Shown: positions 24,337 through 37,200, counted from the stretch's first letter. The stretch: 64,000 nt of DNA from Bicyclus anynana (GCF_947172395.1 NC_069093.1:17416487-17480486); one strand, 5' to 3'. The notes: generated from the letters alone by a model not told the origin. Translations and numbers: made by a program.

Positions 24337-25839
24337 GATGTAGGTGTATGTTATGTATATTTCATGTTTTGCTGTTTTTATCATTATTGTGTACAATTGT
24401 ACAAAGTATATATTTTTATAATATGGAAATATTTAGTTATAGTGTTTTTATTTATTTATTATATTAGTTATTATTATTTAGTGAATATTACTTATAATTT
24501 ATTGTATTGCCATTTCCCATCTGACAGGATGTTTAGATTATTTATGATTAGGTTGCCTGGAAGAGATCACTATTAGTGATAAGGTCGCCTTTTGCCCAAA
24601 AATGTATGTGTTCTATTGTTATTTTCTGTTTTGTGCAATAAAGTTGTTATAAAATAAATAAAATAAAATAAATTAGTACCTACGAACAAACCCGAGGTAA
24701 AAAGTTGGTATATATCCCATTGCTCCCATTACATGGCAGTGCTTCTATCTCTTAACGTTAGGATCGAATCTTGCGTTATAGAATACTTAGTGAAACTCTT
24801 CACTGCGGGAACTACTGTGACCGAGTTCTGAGCAGGGTGGGTCACTGGCGTCAAGACTGATCGCAGCGCTCCGACCGGTCGACCAGCGGCTCCGACGCTC
24901 TCGAGCTGGTCACGGTCACAGGACACCTTACAGATATGTAACAGTCCCTTCGTTGTTCACGTCCTCGCTCCTCGGGCGCGACTCTGAGGATATTGTGCGC
25001 ACACACAAACCGCCGATGACGCAGTAGTAAATGCTCTCAGATTTGTGCACGTTATACACGGATTGATCATGTGGAGGCCCTTTGTCAATGCAATTCTCCG
25101 AGTTCTTTTTTAGCGTCTAAAGAATCAAGTTGATCAAGAGATGTGTGCAGTGGCGTAGGTGCCTTGGAGGGCCTCTATTTCAAAATTACTTAGGGGGCCC
25201 AATAGACGGCTAATCCCGAAAACTATAGTTTTTGATTTTCCCCTAACTCTTTCATCATCACAAAGTTAAATTGGTACCAAAATGTTTGTAGTAGGTAATT
25301 ATATTTTTACGAGATGTAATTTTTTTTTGGTTCGAGTGTGGGAAGATTGAAAATGTCTAAATGTCGAATTATCGAATGCAATAAAATTTTTAAATATTTT
25401 GAATTTCGTATTTTAATCAAGACAATATCAAAAGCCATTGTTGCTTTCACACGTAAGGGTACACGTTCCCCTGTAGCCCGGGACCCTGGTATTATTGATA
25501 CGGCTGATACGTACCTACGCCCCTGGATGTGAGTAGTTGACAGTTTATTAGTTATCACTGGGGTGTTGTCTACATCTAAATTAACTTACAGAAAAAGAAT
25601 AATAATTGTGTTCGGGCTCTCAGGATGCGTGGGGCTCCTAATAAATGCGGCGCCCCTCGGTAGTTGCGTACTCTGTGTCATGGGTCATCTTGGGTTCATC
25701 TGGCAACTGTCAGTTACACAGATCAGCAGTACCTACTGTAAGGTATCAAATAGTCGCAAGTACATTATCAGTTATGAGCTACGAGGAGAACAATAAAAGT
25801 TGAATAGGTTTTAAGTTTGTTTACACAGTTGAAGTGTCG

Positions 25840-26236
25840 GCCATTCGGGCGGGTGTTCCCCAGCACTGAGCAGTCAGTACAGTTGCGTCGTGTCGTGTCC
25901 ACCGCGGAACCATTCAACTGTCCGCTGTCCGTGTCCAACTCCACAGTGTCCGTCCACCGTTGCTGACTGATCCACTCCACTCCACTCCACAGTCCACGTC
26001 CAGTCAGTGCCGCGCCGCCGTCGGGTCCGCACGCGTGTCGCGCCTAGCTCCGCGCCGCTTCGAGCGTGAACGCGCTTACGTCACCGTCCGCTAAATACCA
26101 GCGACCAGCGTGAATCAATTAATCATTCCCTTTTCGATTGAGAACGCGTTCTATTCTCGTCATATTTGTGGCCGCTCGAGACGACCGTGCCTTCGCCGCA
26201 CGACCGCGGTTCGAATACTCCTCTCGCAGGTTTACG
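25840..26236 (+). promoter_or_regulatory. GC-rich patch, possible promoter / noncoding first exon
   Basis: An island of high GC content in AT-rich DNA, with several tcagt initiator-like words (near 25870 and 26002) and short ccactccact repeats near 25975-25992. It is followed by cgcaggtttacggtaagg, where gtaagg (from 26237) would be a good splice donor. The transporter's first coding exon is preceded by an acceptor at 32627-32628, so an upstream noncoding exon is required. This is the nearest plausible candidate, though the patch at 10790-10915 is another. Weak evidence. Confidence 0.25.
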
Positions 26237-26666
26237 GTAAGGATTGTTGTTTATAGATCCTTTGAATTCAATCCTTACTAATTGTTATAAGTAGTTGATA
26301 TTAGCGTTTGATAGGTATTGGGTACCTACTACCTGCCCACCATTCACCCGCTTGCCTACAGCCTACTCGTTTGTTTACAAACAAACTACCCAATATTAAT
26401 AACAAAGAAACCTTCACGTCATGATCAAGGTCAAGATTTATTACAAAAATATTATACTTATGTACTTACCTACTTAATTATCTTGGACTTTTATCATAAA
26501 AAAGAATTAATTATTTAAAAGAGAAATACCTACGTAATATATGATGTTATTAAGTTGAGTAGTGGAGGAAGACGGCAGGGGCTGAGTATTAGTAAGTACC
26601 TGCCTGCATAAATGAAAGTTATGTCGCAGGTAGGGCTGTTGACTGTTGGCTGTTGCTTGTTTGCTT

Positions 26667-26723
26667 GCAACTACGAGGTTAATTCTATGTGTGTGTGCAC
26701 ACACAAATAAACCTCGTAGTTGC
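26667..26723. repeat. Long hairpin with 14-bp perfect stem
   Basis: GCAACTACGAGGTT (26667-26680) and its exact complement AACCTCGTAGTTGC (26710-26723) flank a second, inner palindrome, gtgtgtgcacacac. The 57-nt fold has two stacked stems separated by an internal loop. It could be the centre of a palindromic transposon or a small-RNA-type hairpin. No family recognised. Confidence 0.7.
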
Positions 26724-27561
26724 TGTATCGTTGATGTCACATAGTAATAAAAATAATAAAATAAAAACAGGTAGGTATAAACTCTTGGTGGTTTTCTATT
26801 GTTGTCTCTGGTCAGGCGCAAAGAAGCCATAAAACGTTATATTGCTTCTCCAATCTCCATTGCACAAAGCCACAGTAGACATAACAAGACAAAGCCGACC
26901 AAGGACGAGCGTGTCTCGCGCGTCGGAATGTTAGTAAGTTTGTTATTGTTAAGTAAGTACATAGCTTTCTTCTGCAATATTATCATTGTATTCTTATACA
27001 CTTAAAATTCAAGGAACTTTTGTTAACAAACCTGTGAAAATATATTTTATCTTTAGTTATGGAATGTTATCTAATTATTACCTACTTAATCTAGGTCAAA
27101 ATTTGCCACCCTAATATAATATAAGTTTTCCATGATAGGTATATCGTAAGGTCGCCCTTTATGTAGGTAGGGACTTAGAAACCGTCGAATAGTAGGTAGG
27201 ACTTTAATAAAATGGCGTCAACATTCCAAACGGAATGCGCACAGCTTATCGGTTGCAAAACCGGATCCAGGTTTGTTATATGGACTGCGTCTGTGTACAC
27301 ACACAGACGCCGGACGCGCTCGCTGTGATAGACGACAGTGCAGTGCCTGTCTGTGCCTGTCTGTCGCCACAGCCACAGCCACAGCAGGTCGCCACACCCG
27401 ACACTACTGATGTCTGATTCTGATACTGAGGTAGCTCTGCTTGCGCCGGCGCCTCTAGCCGCGACAGGGACAGCGCTATGAGTAGAAAGAGCGTCGCCGA
27501 TCTATCGGCGCGACCGCTGGGCTGCTTAGCGTCTACTGTCTGCGCAGTGTTGCCAACATGA

Positions 27562-27892
27562 CGACGTCCGTGGCGCAGTTGTATGCGCGGTGGATTTACA
27601 ACACGGAGGTCCTGGGCTCGAACCCCGGCTGGGCTGATCATTGGTAGGCAGTTGATGGGTGGCTTTGGCCATGGCTACTTACCACCCTAACACTACACCC
27701 TAGCCCTAGCATAGACGTATCGTCAAGCTATTTAACGTTCCGGTACGATGTTGTGTAGAAACCGAAAGGGTATAGGATTTTCATCCGCTACGTAACAAGT
27801 TACCGCTTGCATCTTAGATCGCATCATCAATTGCCATCAGATGTGATTGTAGTCAAGGGTTAACTTTAAAAGAATAAAAAAAATTATAAAAA
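27562..27892 (+). mobile_element. tRNA-derived SINE, lepidopteran type
   Basis: The head tggcgcagttgtatgcgcgg (A-box region) is followed by cctgggctcgaaccccggct (B box). The body has landmarks I know from an abundant moth SINE: gtggctttggccatggctac, agctatttaacgttccggta, gtgtagaaaccgaaagggta, attttcatccgct, and gattgtagtcaagggttaac. It ends in an A-rich aaaagaataaaaaaaa tail. Almost full length and well preserved. Confidence 0.8.
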
Positions 27893-28224
27893 ATTTGTTA
27901 GTAATTTATTAAACTAGAGTTCCAAATTTCGTACTATCGTAAGGATGGTGTTCTTTCGTTGGTGAGTGTGACGAACTCCTGACTCCTCTCCTTCTCTTTT
28001 CCGACGAAATGTGACGGTCGACGGATGCTTTGTATCTGTTTACATTTAGTTCAGGTACGTACCTACTACAGTTGGCGAAAGTAGAGACTGAAATGTTGCC
28101 CTGCAATTTTTGTCTCTACTTACATTAGCCGAACTCTTTCTTTCATTAAAAAAAATACTTATAGTGCACGTATTGGAATAACTTAGTTTGATACTTGCAT
28201 TTTAGTTTTTCATATAGTTAGTAA

Positions 28225-28537
28225 TGCCGATATAATATTGAAGCCTGGGAAGAGTCACAGGAAGTTTTAGGTATTTTTTGTGATTTGTCCAAGGCATGAA
28301 TTGATGGCGTGCATCATGAAACATTGGTCAGGAAACTGCATTACTACGGAATTCCTGATAAATCTCTAAGCTTGCTGAGTTGCTATTTGATGAATAGAAT
28401 TCAGAAGGTGTACATCAATGGAAGCCAGCCTACCGGGTCTGTTGTAAAAATGGGGGTTCCTCAAGGATCTATACTAAGACCATTTCTTTTTTTCATTTAT
28501 ATTAATGGATTTCCTTATGTTGACATGGATAAACATG
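28225..28537 (+). pseudogene. Jockey/CR1-type LINE reverse transcriptase fragment, left part
   Basis: Translation shows the RT palm: FCDLSKA near 28280 (the following residues disrupted by a stop), HHETLVRKLHYYGI, then GVPQGSI near 28450 and LFFIYING. It stops where a 155-bp MITE interrupts the gene. The remainder continues at 28693. No endonuclease part is present, so the copy is 5'-truncated. Confidence 0.8.
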
Positions 28538-28692
28538 CAGTGGCGTGCACTTTATAGATGCAAAACGCACTGCCTACCCAAAGAACTTAATACAAACTTA
28601 AGTTGGAACACAGAATACATAGTCGGACAAGGAATTTTACAATTTTTACTTGTAGTGCATACCCCTAGTTGAATACCATATTCACGCCACTG
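28538..28692. mobile_element. 155-bp hAT-type MITE inserted in a LINE
   Basis: It starts CAGTGGCGTG and ends CACGCCACTG, a perfect 10-bp terminal inverted repeat. It is flanked by identical 8-bp duplications taaacatg (28530-28537 and 28693-28700). The host LINE reading frame resumes immediately after the second duplication, so the insertion boundaries are exact. An 8-bp duplication with CAGTGGCG ends points to the hAT superfamily. No coding capacity. Confidence 0.85.
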
Positions 28693-28950
28693 TAAACATG
28701 AGATAGTTTTGTTTGCAGATGACACATCACTTTTGTTTAAAATTAATAGAAATAAATTACGACCATGTAAACAACTCTCTTATGAAAGTGGTACATGAAA
28801 GTGGTACACAAAACAAAATGCACAAAATTACAAGTTTTCGACCTTAATTACCACCATTAAATTATGACATAACTTGACTTTCAAAAGTGCTTGTAAACTA
28901 AGCCTAATTGAAATAAATGAATTTTGAATGTTTTCACACATATTATTTGT
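28693..28950 (+). pseudogene. Jockey/CR1-type LINE fragment, right part and 3' end
   Basis: It resumes with the RT catalytic box (FADDTSLLF, near 28717) and then degenerates. The end (ttgactttcaaaagtgcttg, then aagcctaattgaaataaatg) is a common lepidopteran LINE 3' terminus. A related solo tail lies near 36620-36700. Confidence 0.75.
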
Positions 28951-31900
28951 TTTTAACAATCATTAGTAGAATTTGCCAGGCGAATATTCAGTAGCCAAAT
29001 TCTATTGAATTTTGTAATCCTGTATGTTGAGGAATCTTCAATGACTTTAAGCTTTTAACTATCTACCTACCTATAATTCTATACATTTTATTATAAAAGT
29101 AGTATAATTATTATATTATACAATATAATTATAAATTACAATAAAACGTAATTGTACAGTTTAGCAGTATATCACAATTATGTTTAGGTGCAATTCCATC
29201 GTAAAACTTAAGCTTCGTCTTTACCAAATGACCAAAGCGTTGGCAAAGCGTATAAAGCAATACCTACCTATCATAACGTCATAAATACCTACTATCGGCA
29301 TATCGGCACAGAATACATAATAAATGTGCTATCGGTGATAAAACAAACGATATTTTATTTATAATTTAGAATTAGGTATGTATTTATTCTTTTAAGTCGG
29401 GCCTAGATCATCCTTTGATACAACATGAAAACACCTGAATGAGATGCATATTTAAAAATAAAAATATGATAGCATCGAATTTTACTATTTTTAAAACGCA
29501 AAAGGCTGACTTGGCATTGAGATAACATCCTTAATGACTTCCAGTATTTGTATCAAACAAATTGTCACAAAATGATCACTATTAACATTTTAATGACGTC
29601 ACAAATTGACAGAAGGGTAATCGGTTAAGAGTTTTTATTTAAGTGCACTAAATCTTTGCTACAGCAGGTAGGAATGGTACGTGTAAAAATATATATAAAG
29701 CCTACCTAAACCAGTCAATGTGAAAATTTTCCGTGAGTGGATTTTTGCTTTGCTTATTGCAACCGCAGGCGAGTCCGGAGTCGTGCTCGTCCTACCTACT
29801 CGTGCAGTGGTGCTGACCTGATACTCGAGCCGCGCTCGGACTCGGATGTTTGATGGCATAACAAAATTCCAGCTGTGCAGTAGGTAGGTACTCGTACGAT
29901 ACAACAATGCCTGTATTGTATCAATTACGTACATGTAATCGCTGTGCTTGTGTATCTACATGCACCAGCTGACTCGCCTCGGTTGCCAGTGCAGCGAGTA
30001 ATGTGAAGTTGAAACTGCAAAGTAAAATATTAAGTATGTTTACAAATGACAATGCAGCGGTCCCAAGTGACGCGTCCTTGACACTGGGTTCATTAGTCTT
30101 AGCGTATGAATCGAGTCACCCGTCCCTGTCGCACGCGCGCGCGCCGCCGCTGACGAAACGCGGACGACGCAGCTGTCCTTTTCCCTCTATCGTACGGTTT
30201 TACATCGGCATTTGAATGGGAGCAAATCATTTAAATACGCGTAATTGTTTGACTTGGTCTGCCTATTTACATTTGCCAACGCACAGTCCAGGGACATAGT
30301 TACCTCCGTATCAGCTGAATCGATGCTAAAGGGCCCCCGGATTGCAGAAGCCCCTTACGTGTGAAAGCTTAAATTAGTAAAACGTAATCCACAATCTCCA
30401 TTGGTTTGAAGGGCCTATGAATTTCCGTATAGTCTCGTAGTATTATTTTTTTTTTATTTTATTAAGTACTTTTGTGCAGTACGGCAGTAATAACTAATAT
30501 TAATAAACTAGATACAAATACATATAATAACATTAGGTACCTACTACTTACCTACGACCTACGTAATGCAGAGTAATATAATATGTATCAATTGTTTAAT
30601 CCTTTTAGTTTTTTTTTCAATATGACTTCGCAATTCATAGACACAACCAGTCAACAAGTAATGGAAATTTGTGATAACCACGATCGAATTGGCTGCAGCA
30701 TATACCTATTACCTACCTTACGCGATTTGTCGTTGGTCGCAACTCGCACTGGAGGTATCCAGTTTATGAGGAAGCATAGTAGCAAGGAAGGAAGAGAAAT
30801 AGACAAAATGTCATCCAATGGCGGCATTTTTTGATTGGTAGATTTAATTATAAAACCATGTTTATGATTGAACTCGCGGACGCCCGCCACTTCGACTGCG
30901 TGAGCGAGTGAGCCTCGATGTAAATTTTCAACCTACAACCACTTTTTAATCATCTTAGGTAAGAAATAAGCCTTTTCTAAGGGCGGTATTTCTACTGTTC
31001 TTTTAGGTAGGTACTTATTGTGTCATGACTATAATTGATAAGCATCTGCAGTTGCGACTTTTTTGGAGAAAATGATGTGTTCTACAAAGTTGTATTACAT
31101 AATTTTATTCTAACATCAATACTTTTTGCAGCGCACGCTATGTAACAAATCGGTTTTATAAATTGGTTACTTACACTAAAAATATCGTATCGTATCGTAT
31201 TGAGTACGTAAAGGTAAATACCGCATTCTAATCTAAAAGCAAATAATATCTAATAAATACTAAAATAAAATAAATCTAATTAATAAGATAATAAAAAGGT
31301 AAATAAATAAAATAAATCTAATGTAATAAAAACAAAACACCATCCGTTCATCAGATGGTCACTGTGACACAGTCGCGACTGTTGGCACCGCGAGATCGAG
31401 GCGCGTTGGTACAGCTCGCGCTTGGTCCGCTAGTATGAAGTTGCATTACTGTATGTACTGTGTCGACACCCTTCTAACTAAAGGGCATCCATTATATAAA
31501 AAATAAAATCGGCTAAGTGCGTGTCGGGTCACGCGCTGGGTTCCGTAGTCTAACGTTACCGAGTGTTTTGTAACTTTCGCACTTATACGAAATTTTCCTT
31601 CACCGAATAGGTACAATTTTGAATTTTAACTTGTAATCGGCTATGATGGTTTTCATTATAAATTGGTTGCATGTTCTACTTCCGTGATTTTTATTTTATC
31701 CTTATACGACTGTTTCGTATGGCAGTCGCCGACGCAGACACTTGACTCAAAAATGACCAAACAAAAGTTACTTTACAAATAAATCTCTGGATGTATAAAT
31801 GACGTTAAACAATAAACGACAAAAAAATCATCCCTAAAGTAAAAGGTTCTCAATTCGACTGTTTTTTTTATGTAACAGCATATGTGTTTCAGAACACCCT

Positions 31901-32628
31901 AAATGATCACAATACCAGTTTAGCACCGTCTTCAAACTGATCATCAGTTAGAACATAGTACAACAATATGATATAGTATAGAACTTAGTATGATGTAATT
32001 TTCGCTTTTTAGTTTAGTCAGTATGTTTTATCATTTTCATTTTGAATTCAAAAAAATCTAGGTATAGATGAATATATAGTTTAAAGGTAGTTTTGTGCAA
32101 AGGTATGTCATTATATCATTGGTTTAATCTCTATTTAATGTCCAGTTTCCACTTGCAGCACATACAGCGGTGCACTCGACTGACTTATGTTTCGTATTAC
32201 AAGAGTGTAATTGTAACATCCATTGGTGTTTTCAGTCTCCATACATTCATATAGATCTGAAATTATAAGGTAGTTAGGTTAGGTTAGGTTTAACATTGAT
32301 AAAAAATTTTGTTAGCAATTTTCCTCTTCTTATTGAATGTTTTATTAGATTGGAAATATCTTAAACAGTTTTTGATATATAAGTAAGAACCAAACCACTT
32401 TTTATTTCTAGACAATTATTTATATCTTTCCAATTTTTTCAAAAACTATCTACATGCGATCGAACGACACCATAACTCAACCAGTCTTAGGAGAAGGAGA
32501 AAAAGTTATGACCTAAAAGACAGTAAACTAGAGTGTATGGCCACTGTGGCTATCGAATCTGACCTTCATACTAATCCCGGTATTTACTAACTTATCGTTA
32601 TCGACTAATTGGATTTTTTTTGTTACAG
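28951..32628. other. Noncoding stretch, probably intronic or upstream of the transporter
   Basis: No gene recognised. Contents: AT-rich DNA; a fragment gcggacgcccgccacttcga near 30878; the head of a common moth repeat near 31508-31560 (aagtgcgtgtcgggtcacgc, gttccgtag); and a three-unit TTAGG run at 32274-32288. The right edge is a splice-acceptor-like tttttttgttacag at 32615-32628. Confidence 0.45.
32274..32290 (+). repeat. Short interstitial TTAGG run
   Basis: Three TTAGG units plus a partial, in the same orientation as the terminal array. It may be chance or a scar of end repair. Confidence 0.7.
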
Positions 32629-32987
32629 ATTTATTCGCTGGCTTCCTTTGAAATGTTGCAGAAATCAAAACTGTAAATCTATGTCAAGAAAGAGGGAAAC
32701 GTCTAAAGGTCAAAAAGACAACAATTTCGAAAGTGTATATTTCAAAAGTGTGATATCGAGGACTCGGCTGTCCTTGATGAACTCCACAAGCTACGACCCC
32801 TGCGCTCTGACTCTTAGCATTTCGCTGCGCCCCTGTCGCTACTCGGCGCGGGACCCCAGGTTAAGACTCGGCTCGCGAGAGCAGCCGCGCGCGCCGTAGA
32901 CGCCGCCCCCGCCGCCGACCGGCCTGCTCTGTCGCGAGCTGTGCGCGCACGGCTCGCCGGCTGCGCCCAGGGAGCGCCAGCCGCACA
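32629..32987 (+). other. 5' UTR part of the first coding exon of the transporter
   Basis: A polypyrimidine tract and cag lie just before 32629, and the sequence then runs open to the transporter ATG at 32988 with rising GC content. An upstream open frame of 96 codons (32609-32899) crosses the acceptor and shows no domain, so it is not called as a gene. Confidence 0.45.
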
Positions 32988-34220
32988 ATGGACGCCAACA
33001 GGACGTACGCGAACGGCGTCGCGGGTAGAGAGAAACTCATCAAGTGCGAGCCGAAAGTACCGTCAGAAGATGAGAAGACTACGTCGCCGTTGCTCGCTAA
33101 AAACGATGACATCAAATTCATCGACTCCGTCGACGACAGGCACATCCTCCGTGACGTAGATAAGTCTAAAAATGATCTTAATACAATAAATTCGGTAAAG
33201 ACGGAGGCTGAGGAAGCGAAAGACAATGTTTTAACCGTAGTTTTTCAGAAGGATGACAAGAGTGACGATGATGCGAAATCGACAAACGAGAGAGTCAAGT
33301 TCTTGGGACTGGGAGACGCCGACAGCATTTGCTCCAGCAAGGCGCCACAAGAGCACGAGTCCCCGATCCCCGACGGAGGCTGGGGATGGGTGGTGGTCGC
33401 GGCGTCCTTCCTCATCGCCACCGTCGCCGACGGACTCGCTTTCTCGTACGGATTGCTGCAGATCAAGTTCGTGGATCACTTTGAAACCAGCGAAGCGAAG
33501 ACTTCTCTCATCGGAAGTCTATTTATATCAGTTCCTCTGATAGCTGGGCCCATCATGAGCGCTCTGGTCGACAGATACGGATGCAAAACGATGACCATCG
33601 TCGGTGGTCTGTTCTCGACGGTGGGGTTCATCGCCGCGGCGTACAGTAACACGGTGGAAGCCCTGTACGTCACGTACGGCATCATCGCGGGGCTGGGGAT
33701 GGGCTTGCTGTACGTGACCGCCGTCGTGTCGATAGCCTACTGGTTCGAGAAGCGACGCAACTTAGCAGTGGGCTTGGGCTCGTGCGGGGTCGGCTTCGGC
33801 ACGTTCGTGTACTCGCCGCTGACCACGTATCTGCTGAACGAGTACGGCTGGAGGGGCACGCTGATCCTGCTGGCCGGCACGGTGCTCAACGTCTGCGTCT
33901 GCGGCGCGGTCATGAGAGACCCCGAATGGCTGATTCAAGAACAAAAAAAACAAAAGAAATTAAGTAAAGCCAAAAGAGCTTCCAGTTCCACTTCGATTTC
34001 TGCTAGATCGGGCGGCGGAGAATCCATGTACCCCGATGCCGAAGAACTGAAGACTATGCTAGATAGCGGAGAGACTCCCGAGCGCATTCTCGCCACGCTC
34101 GTGTCGGCCATAGCGGAGGCCGAGAACGTAGAGGCGGTCACCAAAAGAAACGCCGACTCGTACAATCAAAAAGTTAGCTCTGTTATTGATTTGCCGACAT
34201 TTTTACAGCAGAACGAGAAG
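32988..34220 (+). CDS. Transporter exon 1 (coding)
   Basis: 411 codons, ending at aacgagaag before the donor gtatgt. It carries the cytoplasmic N-terminus, TM1-TM6 and the first part of the central loop. GC content is much higher than in flanking DNA. A read-through frame past the donor (to 34328) is an artefact. Confidence 0.9.
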
Positions 34221-37200
34221 GTATGTATTATCAGTAATGTATTATCAGAGTTATTTAACTTCTTTAATATTGATATCTATGTGTGGGTGAATGTTCAATA
34301 CGAATGTTGGTTTTCAGGTTCCACCTGAAGTTTTCAATCAAATTACTTCCAATGAGCGCCTGTACAATATCATACTCCAGAATTATCCATCTTTATTAAT
34401 ATTAAAAAGCGGTTCAGAAACAAAACTGCCGACTGATTCGAATAAAAAAGAAAAACTCAAGAAGCACAAAAAGAAAGATTTCGATAAAAAACTCGAAAAA
34501 GTTAGGGAAAAATTGTTACAGCCGATTCCAGAAAACAATACAGCCGTGATCACGCCAAAACAAGCGCGCCAGGACTGGTTCTCGCGGCAGATACAAACGG
34601 ATCATCATTATCTGAAAGGCATCCGCGTTCACCGCAACTCGATCATGCATCGCGGCGCCATGATGAACATCGCCAAGTATAAGCTGCGCGCGTCTTCGTG
34701 TCCCGACATCTACAAGAACTCCATGTGGTCCATGGAAGACCCAGTGGAAGAGGTAATGTGAACATTAGCCTTCATTCTTTCTGTCCCTTTTTGAAGAATT
34801 TCATTTATTATCCTTCCTCTTTCAGACTTGTGGCAAAAAGTTTGTGCGCATGATAAACAAGACGTTCGACTTCAACATGTTCACCGAGTTCCACTTCCTC
34901 ATGATGAACCTGTCCACCCTCGTGCTGTTCATTTGGTTCATCGTGCCTTACTTCTACATCTCCACGTTCATGGAAGACAACGGATACTCCGAAACGCAAG
35001 GATCTCTCATGTTGGGCATCTTCGGTGTGGCGACCATCATCGGTATCGTAAGTGAATTTTTGTTTTAAAATACTAGCGGCTGGACCGGCCGCGAGAGCTT
35101 CACAATTATGATTGTATTTATACACGGCACTTGAGTATAAATCATCTACTTACATAGATAGATGAGTGTCAGAAAAACATTTATGGGAGCTATCTTCTTT
35201 GAGACGTCATCAGTGGCAATGACAAAAAATTGTTGCTCAGTACGGAGACTGCTTTACGCTGGAGTGCTATTTATGCATTCGAGAGTCTAGCGGCAAACGT
35301 TTTCATCATCAAAGAAATATTATTGTACTCGTTCATTGCCCAACGGCCATTCAAACCAGCAATATGAGATAAACCTCGGCTTGTTACAATTACAGTCCCC
35401 GTGACGTAACTTTGTTTCATGTTATCTGCACTATAAAGATGATTAGTCGTTTGCGTTATCTTAAGATAGAAGAGATCTTATCTATTTGTTCGCTCGATTT
35501 AAGTCATATTTGCTTTTCTATACTATTAAATTCTAACAGACGAGTTTCATGTGTCAAGGACTCGCATACATACCTACCGATGAAGTAGCTCAACGTCCCC
35601 AGCTCAAGCGGCGATGCCTCGTCCACAGGTGGGGCTGGGCTGGATCGGCGACCTGCCGTGGGTCAACATCACGAAGACGTACGCGGGCTGCCTGGTGGCG
35701 TGCGGCGCCACCATCGTGCTGTTCCCCATCCTGATCCGCGTCATGGACGCCGCGGAGCCCTACAGCTTCTACATCCTCGCGCTCAACTCGCTGATCTTCG
35801 GCCTGACGTTCTCCAGCTCGTACTCCTACACGCCGAGCATCCTGGTGGAGCTGATCGCGCTGGAGCGGTTCACCATGGCGTACGGCCTGGTGCTGCTGAG
35901 CCAAGGCATCGGCCACCTGATCGGCCCGCCCATCGCCGGTGAGTGGCGCTCTCGTCGCGCGATGAAGTAGTCATCCACCAGTCCTTCTGGTCCGGCTGCG
36001 ACCGATGCTAACTCGACTGTTGTGATAGATGCCAAGACGGCATATAAAAATAAAGCGTTAGAAACATAAAAAGGGAATTCTATCAAACGTACTTGAGTGA
36101 AGAGACTGCCAATGAATATCATATTATTTTCAAAATTCACTAAATATTGATCGAGATATAAATTAAACAGGAAAACACTAAATACAATTGAAATAATTTT
36201 TAAATCAGTGATTTGCATTACGATCATTACAATGATATTCAAATAATTTGTTTCTGTAATAAGAAAATGCCGCCGTTCTTGAGAAACGTATTACCTATCA
36301 CGACTTTTGGTTTTGACTTAGTTGTTTGAAAGCCATACTAATCTTTAAGACGTTCGGGACATCTTCGGTGTAGCGTCGGGTCTAGCATCTCTGGCGAAAT
36401 GGGTCACACAATATATCGGGTTTGGTACTTTGGTCGAAAGGGTTTGGAAGAAATGAATTGCGGTCTTTAAAGGCGTCAACTGTCTTCGTCCACTAAACAA
36501 AATCTCTCGCAGTATAAGTAATTTTAGTTTAGGTTATTAATAGTGATAATAAACAAAGTTTAATGTTAGGTCTTCTTCGCAGAACCTGCTTTCCGAACCG
36601 GTTGTAAACTAGTCTCTACGAACAGTCAAATTGACGTTTTCAAATGTCCTTGTGAACTAAGCTTTATTGAAATAACCGAATTTGAATTTATAATTTCAAT
36701 TAGATTATTACTCTAATGACAATTACGTGATCGTAATTATATCTAGTAAGATCGCCTTTGTGTCACAATAAGCGCCGTAAAACCATCGTTATCGACTTTA
36801 CGTACCTACAAGTCGTTATAGCACGAGCAGGTACCGCGCTATGTAGGCGCCGAGCTAGCTGTGGGTAGGTACGTACATAATATTACAATTCTTAGATTCG
36901 TACCTATCTAGTATTCTAGTCGTTGAATTGTTATCACTACGTTTTGAAACATGTAAATTTAGGTAGACATTTTATGAAAAATCAATTCCTACTGATGATT
37001 AATATCAAAATTCAATCAATCATATTTAATTAATCTACAATTTATGTATCACGGCTTCAACGATAAAAAAAAAATTTACGACTGTCGACAGTATCGCACG
37101 GAATGTAGAGTAGTCCGAACCACATTAGGCAGGAGCGGAGCGAGATAACGAGCGAGATACCTGCTGCGATTGCGCTAAGCGCTTTGTAATTCTGAAGGCT

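Larger units (their letters stand above)
19777..24660 (+). mobile_element. CR1/Jockey-like non-LTR retrotransposon, nearly full length
   Basis: ORF1 (19777-20520), a 719-bp AT-rich spacer, a frameshifted ORF2 with endonuclease and reverse transcriptase (21240-24202), a (GTAT)n run, and a 3' UTR. The 3' UTR contains a small hairpin-forming segment (gatcactattagtgataagg, near 24564) followed by gtcgccttttgccc, then gtgcaataaagttg, and ends in AATAA-type repeats at about 24645-24660. That 3' end is a very common lepidopteran LINE tail. The 5' end is not defined. Subfamily assignment (CR1, Daphne or Jockey branch) would need a phylogeny. Confidence 0.8.
24661..27561. other. Noncoding stretch upstream of a SINE
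   Basis: No protein-coding gene recognised. It includes a GC-rich patch near 25840-26236 and a strong hairpin at 26667-26723, listed separately. The AG-rich and GTAGGTA-rich parts are typical lepidopteran intergenic or intronic DNA. Part of it may be a large 5' intron of the transporter gene downstream. Confidence 0.4.

Noticed and set aside
24208..24576. Cys/Tyr-rich 122-codon frame
   Set aside because: Translation of a (GTAT)n microsatellite in a LINE 3' region.
27564..27640. tRNA gene
   Set aside because: Same reasoning: this is the tRNA-derived head of a full-length SINE.
33253..33967. Extra plus and minus frames inside transporter exon 1
   Set aside because: High-GC coding sequence produces long shadow frames. 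Only the frame with MCT motifs and matching splice phases is supported.
35549..35942. Alternative frames over exon 4
   Set aside because: They ignore the acceptor at 35628 and lack membrane segments. The chosen frame joins in phase with exons 3 and 5.
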